The notes under the pieces were generated by a model. It saw only the letters and a program-made list of their open reading frames with translations. It was not told where the DNA came from and made no database searches. A DNA stretch of 64,000 nucleotides from Volvox africanus. Taxonomy: Eukaryota; Chlorophyta; Chlorophyceae; Chlamydomonadales; Volvocaceae. The position numbers and the translations under genes are program-made. The stretch spans positions 682,001 to 746,000 of the forward strand of contig BSDZ01000086.1 in the NCBI GenBank assembly GCA_030268105.1. The letters run 5' to 3'. Within the stretch, counting starts at the first letter, position 1. Each line of letters opens with the position of its first letter. Of this stretch, positions 22,791 to 36,200 are shown piece after piece.

Positions 22791-23503
22791 ACTTACAGGC
22801 ACGCGCACACAGAATTTCCCTCACCAGACCCCCAGATAGACCAGCTTACTGCACCCGGGCCTTCGCCCTTATCTCCGTTTCCTCTTTTACGAACCCAATC
22901 TTTCTAAACTGTGGTTTTATAAATCTCTCACCACGTCACGAGGCAACGCGCACTCTTCTTGCGATTGCATGAAACACCCACTTCCCGCGCACTCCATTGC
23001 TGAGCATTTCCCTCCCACTGACCAACATCGCGCCACGTAACCCCCTCTCTTCCTTTTCATTCACACAGACCGGAAATCCACACGAGTAGCACTTCCCCCG
23101 ATACCCCGAGCCCTCACAATTCTCTAGCTCAAGTAAATTGTTTCTTTATGTATTGCATTCCTGTCTCGCCAAACAACCTCACTTCAGTGTTCTCTCACAG
23201 CAGTGGCCGCATCCCGATTAGGCAGGTTACTGAAGCCTTAAGAGTGTTTCAGTACCAGACAGCTGCGGTGTCCGCCGGTCGGAGCCCGGGTGTTCTGCTG
23301 GTAAGTCTGGATAGCCCTCACACAGCCAACCAACATCTGAGCCGGGGCACGAGATGGCGCTTTCACAACCCTTTATTTGCTGCCGCCCCTCCGAAAGCCC
23401 CGGGTTAGGGTGCGTCTTCCTGTCCCCCCCCCCCACTTCCAGATTGTCTCCGTAACCAGTTTTCTTTCCTTTCTGCCGCCTTCCGCCTCCCGGCATCGTG
23501 CGC

Positions 23504-25563
23504 TCATGCGGTAGGCAAGTTATGATTTGGGATGCGCTTGGCAACCAGCTGGGCGGGGCTGGGCCGCCGGACATCCCACGCCAGGCCTAAAAGCTCCAAG
23601 GCTCGAATGAAGTAGTACGACATGTCGATCTGCGGGTACGACGGTGGGAGAAATCCATGAAACAAACAGTTCGATGTGTTATGCCGGTCTTATGCATATA
23701 CGTGGATGAGGTTAAGGCCCCACGATAACTCCGATTTCACCGGACTACCAAATGCCGAGCACCCTGACACCCGGTATACAACCTGCGTGGGTGCGCATCG
23801 CCGTACTTTTTGGGCTAAAGTGTGAGCTGACCTCATGTCACGACTTCACGTCTCTTTCGATTACCTGCGGCTCCTGAAACCCCTCCAGGACTGCGGCTCC
23901 TGAAACCGTCATTCAGCCCTCCAGCACTCACCTCCCACCACTCGAGTCCGTGCGCTGCCGAGTACTCGAAGGCGTGATGGTTGTTGTGGTGCCTACAATG
24001 AATTGTTGGGTCATGTATTATATATATCAAGCCATACACGTCAGGAAACGGTACTATCGCAAACTGAGGCCGGCTTTTGGTAGGTTGGGCGCCTGTCAGC
24101 CACTTCGGGCCCAAGCGCCTCTCTCTATAGGGACGCGATAGGGAGGGGGCCTTGCAACGAAAGGGACAAACGAAAGGAAAGTGTCCCGTCAGTCCCATTC
24201 ACAGCTTATGTGCTGTTCAGCGCGAAGCCCTAATTCAGGGAGACGTAGCGAGGTTTGAGGTGAGCGATGGCGTGAGTGAGGAGGTCATTGTACGGAGGAA
24301 CAGAGGTCCATGGAAACAAGGTAAGGCGGAACTCAGGAAGGGCTTTGGAAACGGAACAAAACGTGCCGTATGCCGTATGCCGTACGCACCCGTCGCCGAA
24401 CACCAGCAGGCCCACCAGCCAGTTATTTCGTGAGTTGTCCCCCCCGGTATCAAACCTGTCGATCCGGGACACAGACCAGAGGGACCAGAGTGCGGATGAA
24501 ACATGCTCAAGATTGGGCGGGAGCAGAAAGCACGAGCCGCACATAGCCCCCCTATTTCTTCGCAATGCCCTTCGTAACCCCCTTCGTACCGTTGCTCTCC
24601 CCAAATGTGTACGGCGCTGTTGACCAGCCACGTCATGTGCCTGGGGCCACGGAGGAGGAGGGGGGCGCAGAGGGACTCCCGTTTGGTCGATGTTCGATAC
24701 GGGCAGCTGGGAAGTGTGGAACGTAGTCCGCTTTAGGAGCTGCTGGAAAACTAAGGTTGATTAAATTCATTATTCAACGATGCTTTCCGGTATCATGGTT
24801 TTGAGATTATGTCACCTCAATCAGCCCGAGATAGAAAGTCAGGTGGACGATACAAAAGTTTCCAAGTCTACTTGATGCATGCGCCACGTCACGAAGCGAC
24901 TAAAAATGCACCTCTCTGCAGTACAGGTTAGGCCAGCTGACAGGCTCGTGAACGACTCGTGCTGCACAAAAGCGGCGTCAAAAACTTAATGTGTCGTACG
25001 TGAAGAGCATTCCATGTCCGACACGCGGCATACCACACATATAGTACACCCGTACGGCACCCACATGGTGAGCAGCACTCGAATGACGAAGCCCCAGACC
25101 AGGTAGGGCACTCCTCCCAGCATGTAGAAGAAGGTGGCTTGGCCAATCTGGTGGTACATGTAGGTGGCCCGGAGCCAGCTGTAGAACTCCGGCGACTCCT
25201 TCAGGAACCAGGGCGCCGACAAGCTGTCCTTCATGTTGCCGTTCGCATCACGCCTGGGTTGGTAGGGAGAAGAGCAAACACGCAAGGACACGATCCCTGG
25301 AGGGCGCGCGGCAAAAATACGGCAAATACGACAACCCGATGTAGAGAAAAATGACACACGGATTCAGGATCCATGCAATGCCAGTTGACGTAATGGGCGC
25401 AGCACTCGCTGCTACGGCAGTACCGCACTGCACGGGGAAACAACATTTGCAGTGCAGTGTAGCCTGATGCGAGTGAGTAGATGCGCACATGCGACCCGTC
25501 CTCGTGCCACCGTCCCTCTCCCCGACGAGGTATACAGGCATGCATGGGGAACCACACATACAC

Positions 25564-25596
<33 letters not shown>

Positions 25597-27316
25597 GATG
25601 CCGTACGCGAAGAGCCATGAACGCCTGCATGATGAACAGCAAGGTGGATGGTCGCCATCAAATACCCGATACGCCTTCCGCTTTACCTGGTGCTGTTGAG
25701 GCTCTCGTCGAAGAGCCATCCCATGTGTGAGTGCCAGACCCCGTCGCGGGGCGAGTGGCGGTCAGCTGGAGTGTCTGAGTGCATGTGGTGCCACCGGTGC
25801 ATCTTGCTCTGAACAGCACCAGCAGCACCAGCAGGGGCAGGAGCAGGAGCAGGAGCAGGGAACGGCATTGACGTGGGGTGCACCAGAGGGATGTGGCCCA
25901 TCCAGAGGGGCAGCACCCATGGTGCATTGAAACACGAGAAGAGGACCCGGATAGCGTATATATCGGTACTATTGAATGGAGGATTTGGTAAGGAGTAGGG
26001 AGTGTGAACAGAAAGGGCCCCAACAAAGAAAGAAACAAAGAAAGGGCGATATTCCACCGGGCGCCTGCCTTCATATCAACTTCATGGTTTCCCTCTTCCG
26101 CACCCAGCTCAGAGCTCTGAGCTCAGAGCTCACCCACTCGATGGGGTCCCCTTCGAACGCCAGCGCACCGCAGTAAGCCAGGAAGTATTCGAGCGGCTTA
26201 ACGCAACGGAAGGACTTGTGAGACAGCTGCCGGTGGTAGCTGACGGAAATGCCAAGCATGCCCGTCAGAACGTATCTGCGCGTGAGGAGGGAGGGACGGA
26301 GCGGGTGATCATGGGAGGGGGGGGCCACCGCGGGTAACTGGGCATGGTAAGTAATCGGGACTTTAGATGGACTATTTCCTATTGACTCCTTCCTGTTACA
26401 AATGATAGCAGCCGAAGCCAGTTTTGGCACATATGGCTATCGGCTTTTCCTGCCTTGTGCCTCTGTTCGTGGCTTACTCAGTTGCCTCTTCGTCAGCGAT
26501 CGTTACCTTACTGTTACTTCCCCCATTCCGCCTAACCCGCCTTCGCACGGGCTTATTTACCAATAATAGGATTGTATGCCTCGTGTGTTTCGTGTTGGGC
26601 AGCTAAGAGGCGATGTTTGGCCCCATTGACCCCCGGGTGGTGCACCTCAGTGCTCTGGAATGCTCTGCCAGACTCACCCCGCCAGACACACCTCCAGCGC
26701 GTCCCAACTGAAGGTCAGCGGGCCCCCGATGAGCGCTACCAGGTGCATGGAGGCGAAGAAAGCCAAGTATCCTACCTGTAGAGAAGCCCCGATACAACCA
26801 CGAAGGGCATAACTTGTAACACCATTATTGCCAACCCAAAACGCGTCGCGCCTCTAGATGGCCGCGGAGCAGGTGTGGTTGTGGGGGAATCGTTAGGCAA
26901 GGCCGTATCTTAAGTCGGGGCACCTGAACTCACGTCAGTATCAGTGTAGGTGCGACCAAAAAAATAGGGCCGTAGCTTCTGCACCACCAAATCCGAGCCC
27001 GGGACTTGGTACTGCGCGAATGGCGGGTCTCGAAGCGTTTCGGGGTCCAGGTCTTCGGGCTTCGAGAGCTTCAGGCCTAGAAGGCTGGTAAAAGCCTGTG
27101 AGAGGAGGTTGTAAGGTTAGGTCGCTGCTTGGGTACTCCAACGTTCGTTGCGATTGGACATCATCGATGGAAGCCTCACCTTGGCGAAAGCCTTCCGACT
27201 ACCTCCAGTGTTGCTGACGCGCTCAACCACCAATTCTTTGTGTGAATTTTCAGTCGCAGCTTCTGATTGTTGAAGCTTCGCACATAAGCTTGCGCGACGA
27301 CGGAGTCGACAGGATC
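23504..27316 (-). CDS. FAD5: FAD5/ADS-type acyl desaturase (delta-9-like family), first exon not located
   Basis: Membrane di-iron desaturase. The plant and algal FAD5/ADS group acts on palmitate in plastid galactolipids or on acyl-CoA. Ten exons join in perfect phase: 27316-27180, 27095-26934, 26775-26678, 26275-26134, 25808-25687, 25253-25065, 24640-24590, 24455-24390, 23992-23932 and 23629-23504 (TGA), about 383 residues. His boxes: SYHRQLSH (26275 exon), HRWHHMH (25808 exon), and a third box split by an intron that reads FGDG then HHNNHHAFE. Other family marks are ASMHLVALIGG, VTWLVNS-like MTWLVNSAVHIWG, and a C-terminal LELLGLAWDV. The first exon seen is Ser/Arg-rich with no start codon in frame, which suits the tail of a plastid transit peptide; the initiating exon lies further upstream. 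Substrate cannot be told from the sequence. Confidence 0.88.
25565..25595. repeat. (CAGA)n microsatellite in a desaturase intron
   Basis: About eight CAGA units, in the intron between exons 25808-25687 and 25253-25065. Confidence 0.9.
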
Positions 27317-30022
27317 CTGGTCCAAAACATTTAAGATTTTTTTCTAAAAGCATCAAGTGGCCTGAATGTCGGACTGTACATCTAAGATTGTCCCTGGCTT
27401 GGAGCTTGCTGCAAGTGTGCATGGTTTCTTGTCTCCAATCAACACCGTTATAGTTATGTTGATGCTCCCGACAGAATATTCAAACAAAGACCCGGTTCGT
27501 TCACGAGTTACAGGGCGCCGAGGTTATTCTTTTCCACGGATCATCTGGCAACGGAGCGATAACCACTAACCACCATGAATGCGATCGACCGACGAATTGA
27601 GCTATCGAGGGCTCAAGCCTCAGGGCAGAGGGGAGAGCTTGGCTAGGAATGTCTTTCGGCTTCGGGAAGGGGTGATCAATCTACTTCAATCGCACAGCAA
27701 TAACAAATCGCGCCCACGAAATCTTCCGAAGCCGCCCACCTTTTCAGGCCTTTTTGACTCCTGTTTGTGCAGTCTGGCAGTTTCGGAAACATCGTGCGGC
27801 TCAATATTAGAGGTATCAACCTCGGGTACCATATTCAGCTGGTAACCTAGGGAAGCATAGGCCATACCGATATGTGGCAGCGGATGGTGTTACAAACTCA
27901 CCGCATCTCAGACCCGTTCATGCCCTCCAGTGCCAGGAAGGTATCCGATGCAATCTGTCGGACTTAAACCCCTTCTCCAATTGAAGGAGTCGTTGTTTGA
28001 GTAACTCCGGGAGGCTGAGATGCTGTGTTGCAGATGTCAAACTTTTTTGTCAAATGCATGTCGCATGTATTATAAATACAGGCTGCAGTGCCGACGCCTT
28101 GGTGCTCTTCCTTGCTAACTGGCAACAACTGTCCCAACCTTCTTGTGATGTGTCATCTAAATTCCCATTGTGGGCTTTGCTCAACCCCCCCCCCCTTTAT
28201 TTAAAAGAATCGACCCGTTGTGCTGGCAGCCGGTGTCTACGCCAGTTGTTCTATTCCTGCTGCCGTACTCAACAATGCGGCGCAGCACAGCGTATCTGAC
28301 ATGCGTACCATACAACCAAGCTCAACCTCCCGTTGTCCTTTACCTGCCAGGAAGGGCTGTCGCGGCATCATCCAGCTGGTCTTATTGCACAATCAATGTC
28401 CAGCGGCCGCCATCGGGGGCCTCGTGTACATGTCGTCATATTATCTAATGCGCCCACTTACCTCCGGCCATGATATTCCGTACGGCCGATCGCCAAAGCC
28501 GTACTTACCCCATCGCAGCAACACATTCACTCATCCCAGCTCACTGTAACATACCCTGCCAAGGCGCCATCTTGGGAGGCCTGTTCAGCGCTTCCGGCCC
28601 CAGAACTGACGCATGGCCCCAAGGAAGGCATCCATATGAAACATTGTTCGTCAAGTACGAAACCAGAGCAGATGTACCATCATGTTCAAGACCACACCGC
28701 CTGACAATTGTCCGGGACATTAAAAACAACAATTGTACAATCGAACAAATGTAACAAACGTCAAGACGGAAGACCCAGTTCACCGCTCACAACTCAGGTC
28801 CTAAAACACGGAATGCACCGCTACGATAGCGTGTGGTACATCATGGTGTACTTGCCGGTACACCAGTACTTATATACTGGTGTACCGGAAAGCACTCACC
28901 AGTATATAGCCATGCAGCATGTAAACATCCTCATAAGTTATGCAGGTTCATACGGCCCCCGTTGACAACAAACATCATTCGGGAAACGTCCATCCTCATG
29001 AAAGCGCATCCTCATCCTCATCCCCAAATGAATGAGAAAAACCGGATTCATGGCCCGAATTATGAGGCCCATTCCCAGCATTATTACCATGACACAGCAA
29101 CTGGAAGATGACATGATAAACATGAGGCCGCCCATGCGAAAAGGCCCTCGCGCACATGCAATATGCGTGTACGTATGTGTTAAGCTGTACCAAACCTGTA
29201 CCAAAGTCCATTCTGCGATCACCCTTACCGACACCCTTTGGGGTTGTGGGCTACGGCCCACAATCCCAAAGTGGCCGTGCTGACCAGGTCGCTCGTCACT
29301 GTAAACCCTTTGGGCGGAAACTCTTTCTGCTTGCTGCCCAACTCGCCCAAAACCTCCCGGAGTCTCCTGGTTTGATCCGACGACGTCCCTGACTGATCCT
29401 TCAGAACATTAAGCCGCGGACGGGTGTTCTGATGGTTCGCTCTCCCGCCCTCGGGGGTGCCACCCGCAGCACCGTCGTTGGAGCTGTAACCTACTCACCG
29501 GTCTCTCAAGTCCCAAAATTGAAAGGCTTCGTGCCTACCAGCCGCGCAACGTCGCACCCCCTCCTACTCCAGATTCGTACCACTCGACCACCCAACAAAA
29601 CAGGTGGCCACTAAATGCCACTCAAAAGCCGGTATGCGCTGTCTGCGCATCATTAGCAGCTTTGCGCACATGGGGCTGACTGTCCTCACAAATCCTATGC
29701 AACATGCAACACGGGCGTTGTGATGTTATCTCTTTGGTTTTATTCTCATGGAATACACGTACACTCAGTCGAGATTTCCAAACCGCGATCCAAACAGATC
29801 CAGCATCTGACATTAGAATATTGAGATGCGAAGGCGGGGATTCGTGTTTCTTTTTCGTGGTCAGGAGGAGACATCCGCTGAATTGCCGGGAAATAAGTAC
29901 AGCTCCATCAAGGCACAGACAGGAGATCGCCCCAGCCATATACATATGAACGCACGGCCCCGCCCTACACTACACTGCATCTTCATACTGCGGTGTCTAC
30001 TCAGGAACTTCTGTAATTAACT
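27317..30022. other. Region between desaturase and SUZ12-like gene
   Basis: Should contain the missing first exon and promoter of the desaturase, but no candidate exon could be chosen with confidence. No other coding region was supported. It includes a perfect 14-bp hairpin at 28855-28888. Confidence 0.4.
28855..28888. repeat. Perfect 14-bp inverted repeat with 6-base loop
   Basis: Arm CCGGTACACCAGTA (28855-28868), loop CTTATA, and its exact reverse complement at 28875-28888. Not near an identified exon. No T run follows, so it is not an RNA polymerase III-type terminator. Confidence 0.95.
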
Positions 30023-30027
30023 TTACA
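30023..30027 (-). promoter_or_regulatory. SUZ12: TGTAA poly(A) signal of the SUZ12-like gene
   Basis: TTACA on the plus strand, 268 nt after the stop codon on the minus strand; the first such signal after the stop. Function is inferred from chlorophyte practice. Confidence 0.55.
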
Positions 30028-30294
30028 CCAACTCCGCTATACCTTTTCATGCGGAGAACTGGTAGGGTTTGTCGGATCTACCCAAAGTAACAGAAAACGC
30101 TGGAAAAAAGGAACAGAGATCGGGGTGGAGGGAATTATTGGCCATTCCCGTACCGCTTTTCATGTGCTGTGCTGTTGCTTGCATGACAAACTGCATTCGG
30201 CCAGGCCCAGGTCTGCTGGCATTCACCTGCGCTCGAGCAGTTCCTGCACTAGCTGCCACTACTGCTGTTGCACCTGCTGCTGCTGCTGCTGCTG

Positions 30295-33200
30295 TTACTG
30301 CTGGCTGTCCAGATGCGCCTTCCGCAGCTCGTCCAGGCGCTGCAGACAGCTGCGCGGCACAAGCATAACACAGCAACATGAGTTTCATAACACACACAAT
30401 GTCTCATTATGCTAATGCGGAAATACGGTAATACGATTCTGCCATCCATGACTGCCATCCCCACGTGCGGAATACCTACCGGCTGATGGTTTCGGGGCCT
30501 ATAAGCCCGTACTGCCCCTGTACCAGAAGGTGAGCCACCAGCGAGCGCCGCAGCTCCGTGAAGCTGCGCGCCGCAGCAATCTCACGACCCTCGTGGTCGT
30601 CGATGAATCTCAACAACCTGAGGAGTGCGCGTGTGTGTGTGCGCGCAGGTTAGAAATGGAGGGAAGGGATATTACTAAAGCGAAAATCAACAACCGATGT
30701 ACGTGCGTGTAAGGGAGAGGTGGCTTGAAAGGGACGAGGAGGCGGGAGAGACGCTTATAGCCCTGGACGCGGGGCATCCGGCGAGGCACGGGCAACATAT
30801 AGATGCCTCATCACCCAGCTCCTGGTACGTGGCGCCCACGGAAAAGGCATGTTGACCCACGCACCTGCTCGCCATGATGCGATCGCTGTGCAGCAGGTTG
30901 CGACGAGCGAAGCGGTTCCACAGGAACATAATCAGCTGCTCGCCTGTTAGTAACGAGGCGGGGTTCATGTCATACGATGAATCAAATGAACGAGCAGGCC
31001 CCCATCACCATCATGACAATCACCCCCGTAGTTCACAACCACCCCAAAAGCAGCAGGCGAGGAAACGGAAGCAGCGCACTCCGCAGACCGCTCCACACGT
31101 GCGCACATGGTCATGTTGCCCGGCCATGATCACCACCTACTACCTTGACGAAATGCTCCTCCCCTGCTCCGCGGCTTTGTCCGTTCTGTCGTGCACCTTA
31201 ACCCCTTACCCTTCCCAACCGAACCCGCTGTCAGCCTTCAAACCAAAGAGACTGTCATGTGAACATGTTGGCCCCGTTACCATCCCTCTTCTTTTCACAT
31301 GCACACCAAGCGCCGCGTACTTGGTGCGATGCGGGTGGTGCAGGGGAGGCCAGAGTCGATGCTGTGGGGCGCCGCCAAGCCAGCCAGGTGGGCCCGCTCG
31401 GTGAACTGGACGCCCGCGCGTGTTGTGGTTACGTGGTCGTGTGGCCGTGTGGTTGTGGCGCAGGGAAAGAGATGCGGAAAGCACGGGACACAGTCAGTAG
31501 ATGTCGGGAATTCATGAGAGTCAGGAGGCACGAGAAAAATATCGCCTTAAGACTTGCATCCTTGGCAACTTGAAATAGCCGCCTTCAGATGGCGCCCCCC
31601 AGATCCATGTTCAAGTTCGTAAACAGCAGCACGTTTCAAGAGGGTACTTACATCCCATATCCCAAACCCCCCGCCCCGCCCCGCCCCACCCCAAACTTAA
31701 CCAAGCGCACCTCCCACTCCTCGTCGTCTGTGTCGCTGTCTGAGTCACTTGCTAGAGGAACGCCCTCCATGGCTCCAAACTGCGGCCTCGGCAGCTTGGC
31801 CGTGTTCAACACACCGGGCGGCCCCGACCCTCCCGCTATTGCCCCTGGCCGCTGAGGCGCCTCCGCTGCAGCGGCAGGCGCCGTTACAGCAAACCCCGCC
31901 GCCGCCGTTGCTGCGGGCGACGTTGCCGCGTTGAACCTCCGCTCCACCTCCTCCTGTTGGATTCGATCACGTTCCCGCCAAAGAAGATCACCAAGGTCAC
32001 GACCTCTTTCGACAAATAAAGGTACCGCATCGCAAAGCTTTTAAAACATGCCATTGTTTTAGATCCTGATAACATCTAAAATGCCGTGTCTTCTTAACAA
32101 GTAATGGAAACCGCACCAGCTACAGGCACCCCAAAGCTCTTCCACTCCATCCTTCGCTTCCCATCAAACGTGCCCTAAGACTGCTCACGAAGCTTACCTT
32201 GCTTAACGGCATCAAGCTGCGCGAATGTACAAACACACGCGGCTTCCGGAAGTCTTGACACAAGCCCGGTTGTGTCGCTTGCTGGATGCTAGGCTTTACC
32301 AGGGCCCGGCAGCGGTAAGTCGCGGAGCCAACACTGCGGCCGCCGCCGCCTTGGCGTCGGAAGCTGCCAGCAACGGCAGCAGGGCGCTTGCGCATAGCGC
32401 CGCCACCGCTGCCTTCTACACCAGGGGATCCCTGGAGCGGCTGTAGGGGTCTCAGCTGCAGTTCTAGAGGCTCTAGGACCCTGATTGTGGAGGGGCCGGC
32501 GTCGCTGGCCCGATTGCCAAGTGAAGAATTGACCCGTGGGTCACATTTCCCGTCAACGCCGATTTCTCCCCGGCTGTGTCGCTCTTTCTGGGTACTGCTG
32601 GGCCCCGAGGCGGCAACAGCCGAAATCCATACGGACCCGGCCGGCAGGCCTGTCGAGGTCTGTGCGTCTGTCCACCCGCCAACATCATCCACTCCCCTGC
32701 AGGCGCCGCCGCCACCGCCGGCTCCCGCTCCGGCCCCACCAAGCGCACCAACCCCGCCAACGCCTGTAGCCACGACATTTCCCCTATCCCCATTCGTCTT
32801 CCCGTCTGGGCCATCCAAGTCATGCTCATGCATGGAGGATTGGCGGGTCTTGGGGCCACCACCGCATACGTCTGTTACCACTGCCTCTGTTACTGCTGCC
32901 TCAACGACGGCTGCGGAACTGGGGCCGACGTAGCGGAGGCTCCTTCCAGGATGACCCCCCTCCAACAGCTGATCAGGCTTATCGACACCAGCCCCATCCG
33001 CGCTTCCGCCAGAGACACCGCTGTCTTCGCCAAAGCTGCCACAATCATCGGCCTCCAGCCAGGCTCCACCACCGGCTGCCTGCCCCCTTACCCGGCGCTC
33101 GATGTCTCTTACCAGCACCAGCCTCAGCGGCTGCAATAGCTTCCGCCGAATGGACCGGTAGCCCCCCATTCTGGCAGCAGTGGCGGCGGAGGTGGAGGCG

Positions 33201-36200
33201 GCAGCTGCGGTGGACGGCACCAGATCCCTCACGGGAACGGCGTCCGGCAACTTAAGCCGCATTCCCTTAGATCGCCCTGGCTCGGCAGCTTCAGAGGCTG
33301 CTCCCGCTACGCCAGCCCCGCCGTCCCAGCTGTTGCGGCTACGACGGCGGCCATGACAACGTTGCGCGCCAACGTCACCATGTAAGACCGATCCAAATCC
33401 GTCAGTCACGGGCATCCTTACTGAGCCCGTGACCGTCGATGCCGCATTCACCTCAGCAGCGGCGCCTTTCGAATTCGCCCCAGAGGCAGCGGCGGCGCCC
33501 GCGCCTGCCAGGGGTTCACATTGCATGACTCGCGCGGCAATGGCGGCGGCGGCGGCGGGGCCACTACCTCCCCGGCTACCGCCACAACCCCTTTGACCGC
33601 CACTCCGGTCGCCATCAGCAGGCCTGCTCCCGCCCATGCTCGTACCGTCGCCGCCTCCTCCTCCGCCACGTGCCTCACCAGCACCGCCGTCGTCCTCATC
33701 GGTAAGGATAAAAATGGTACCATCCGTGTCCTCACGGCATGGATCCTCCACCTCCGCCAAGTCCACCATGTCATCATCGACATCGGAAATCACAATGGCA
33801 TCATGGGCGCTTTCACCACTGGCGCAACTCAACTTTTTTCGCAGTCTGGAGGCTCCGGAACCAACATGTTGCTGCGGCAACACTCCTAAGGGCAAGCCGT
33901 CCCCTATAGCCGCCAGGCCAGTGGGAGGAACTTCTTCCAGCTTTTGTCGGAGATGCGTCCGAAGCGGCAGCTCTTGATGCTCTTCTTCCATCGCTGCCCC
34001 ATTTGCTGCTGCTGCTGCTACCCCTTCGCCGCGCAACTCCACCTCCTTTCCTGCCACCACATCTCGGGCAGTGGTCTCCAAGATGCGCCCCCTGCACATC
34101 ACCCAGTCCTCCTCAACGGCCTTCACCACGGGGGGCCGCATCAGCCGGTCCTGAAGCGCGGTACTGGGGGGCAGATCTCCCCGCAGGGACCGCCAATCGG
34201 CCGAATCATGGCAGCGCATCAGATGGATGCACACATAGGAGTCCTCATCGTCCGCCGCTGCTGTACTCAGTTCCTCGTACTCTAGGGCAGCCGTTAACTG
34301 GCTATGACACGACCAGACGTGGGCCATCAGGCACGCAAGGTTGTCGTACGCATACGGCGACTTACAAATCCCGCAACGCAAGTTATCAGAAGCCTCTGCT
34401 TGCAGCTCGCGGCCCCATCGCAGACCCCTTCCACCGTTGAGACCTCCCCTGGAGGGCAATCGCGGGCCCGGCTCATGAGGAGCCGGTGACGGTGCGGCGC
34501 TAGGGTCTGACGGCCCAGCACCACCTTGTGCCCAAGCCACAGGGCTCTGGTGAGAAGTCGGATCCGACTCTGGATTTGGATGTGAATCCGGAACCCAGCA
34601 TGGTTTGTCGACATCGACACCATCGCTGTTGTCATCGCCGTGGCCATCGTCGCCAGCACTGGGCTGAGCATGCCATATCCAGAAGACACCTCGTTTATTC
34701 CCGCGGAAAACCAGCTCGTCCAACTGTTCGGGGGGGTTCTGGAGCAGCTGCCGCCGCCGCTGCTGGATTAGCCCCCCCCGGCAGTTCCGCGACGGGGACG
34801 GTGGCAACCGCGGCGGCGGCTGCATTAGCGCGCCTCCGCTGTCCTTAGCAGCCGCGACATCCTTCGTTGCTGCAGGGACGCCCGTACAAAAGGCTGCCGT
34901 CCTGTCGCCAGGCAGGGCGGCATCTATTTGATGCGGCGTTTGCGTGTTATGATGTGTCCAACCCCGCAGCACCAAGTCTACAAACACGCCGTTGGCATCT
35001 GAGGTCACGATGGCGGCGGCTGCGGCGTCCCCACCCCGAATGCTGTTCTCCGTTCGGCCACATCGCCCCAACGCGACACCGCTTCCTCCTCCTCCTCCTC
35101 CTCCCGACTCCGCGTCTCCGTATGGTTCAAGTGCAAGAGTGACGACCTCCGCTTCTGGCGCGTCTTGATGAATGGTCGGATTGAAGGTGTCCCAAACAAT
35201 GTCGCGCGTAATCATGCATCGTGTCATCCGCACCCGCAGCCCACCGACCGGCTCAGCCGGCGGAGGACAAGACGCAACAGCTGCCGCCCTCAACAGGTCC
35301 GCTTTCCCGCCAGCCCGCGCAGCTGCCGGACCCGACTGCCCACCATCCCCGTCTGACATCGTATGCGGAGAGCTTCCCGTATATGCCCAGGGATGTACGG
35401 AACCCATCGTTGCCCGCCACTGCAGGGGGTCATTTCGGAGAGGCGCCACCGCAGCAGGACCTACCCCATGGGTCGGTGGTGCTGGCGCTGTCCCCCCAAC
35501 CTGATTTAGCGCTGCAGCTGCCGCTTCCGTCGGCGCGAGGACAGCCGCCCAGACGGGGGTTCCCAACGGGAAGGTGTTGAAGGCGAGATCCACACCCGCA
35601 TCTGCGAGGTGTCGCAAACCAACTAGGCTCAACGGGCTGCGCTCTACAAGGCATTTTGCATTAGGTGCCGACCTGCCTGCCTAAGCGCTTCCGATGGGGA
35701 GACAGGGCCATAACGCGCCGGAAGGAATATAATACTTATGAGCCGAGCCCCTCAATTATGGCGTCGGATCGGTCATATACAACATGGTTTTAATCCTATG
35801 AAAATCACATTGCAGCTCCAGAGCGTGCTAACAAGCGACGCGAGGCAAGAAGCATCCAAAATCATCAGAAGCATCCATGTTTTGGTAAACTTGCAGTCCA
35901 TGAAGAGTGGTGTCCATGCGCCCCTCATTGTTTTGTCTCCTGCAAGCTGTAACAATAACAGCAACTGCAACGGCAGCTGGAACCCCTGAACGCACCCCCT
36001 ATCGTGGATTCTAGCCTGCGTGCAGTGGGTAAGCCGAGCCGCGAGGCCCTGTCCGAAACAGCATCTGCGAGGAGGCAAACAGGTGTATGACAAGCTTACC
36101 AAAGAGTGGTGGATAATCGGATGGGGGAACGCGCACAGTTGGTCGCGTTACTTAAGAGGAGGTGAAGACAAGAACCAGGTTGAGAAGTGACATGGAGCGA

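Noticed and set aside
27543..27610. Minus strand starts GCCCTCGATAGCTCAATT, like the 5' half of a tRNA
   Set aside because: No T-arm GGTTCGAATCC, no anticodon arm and no matching 3' acceptor stem could be found.
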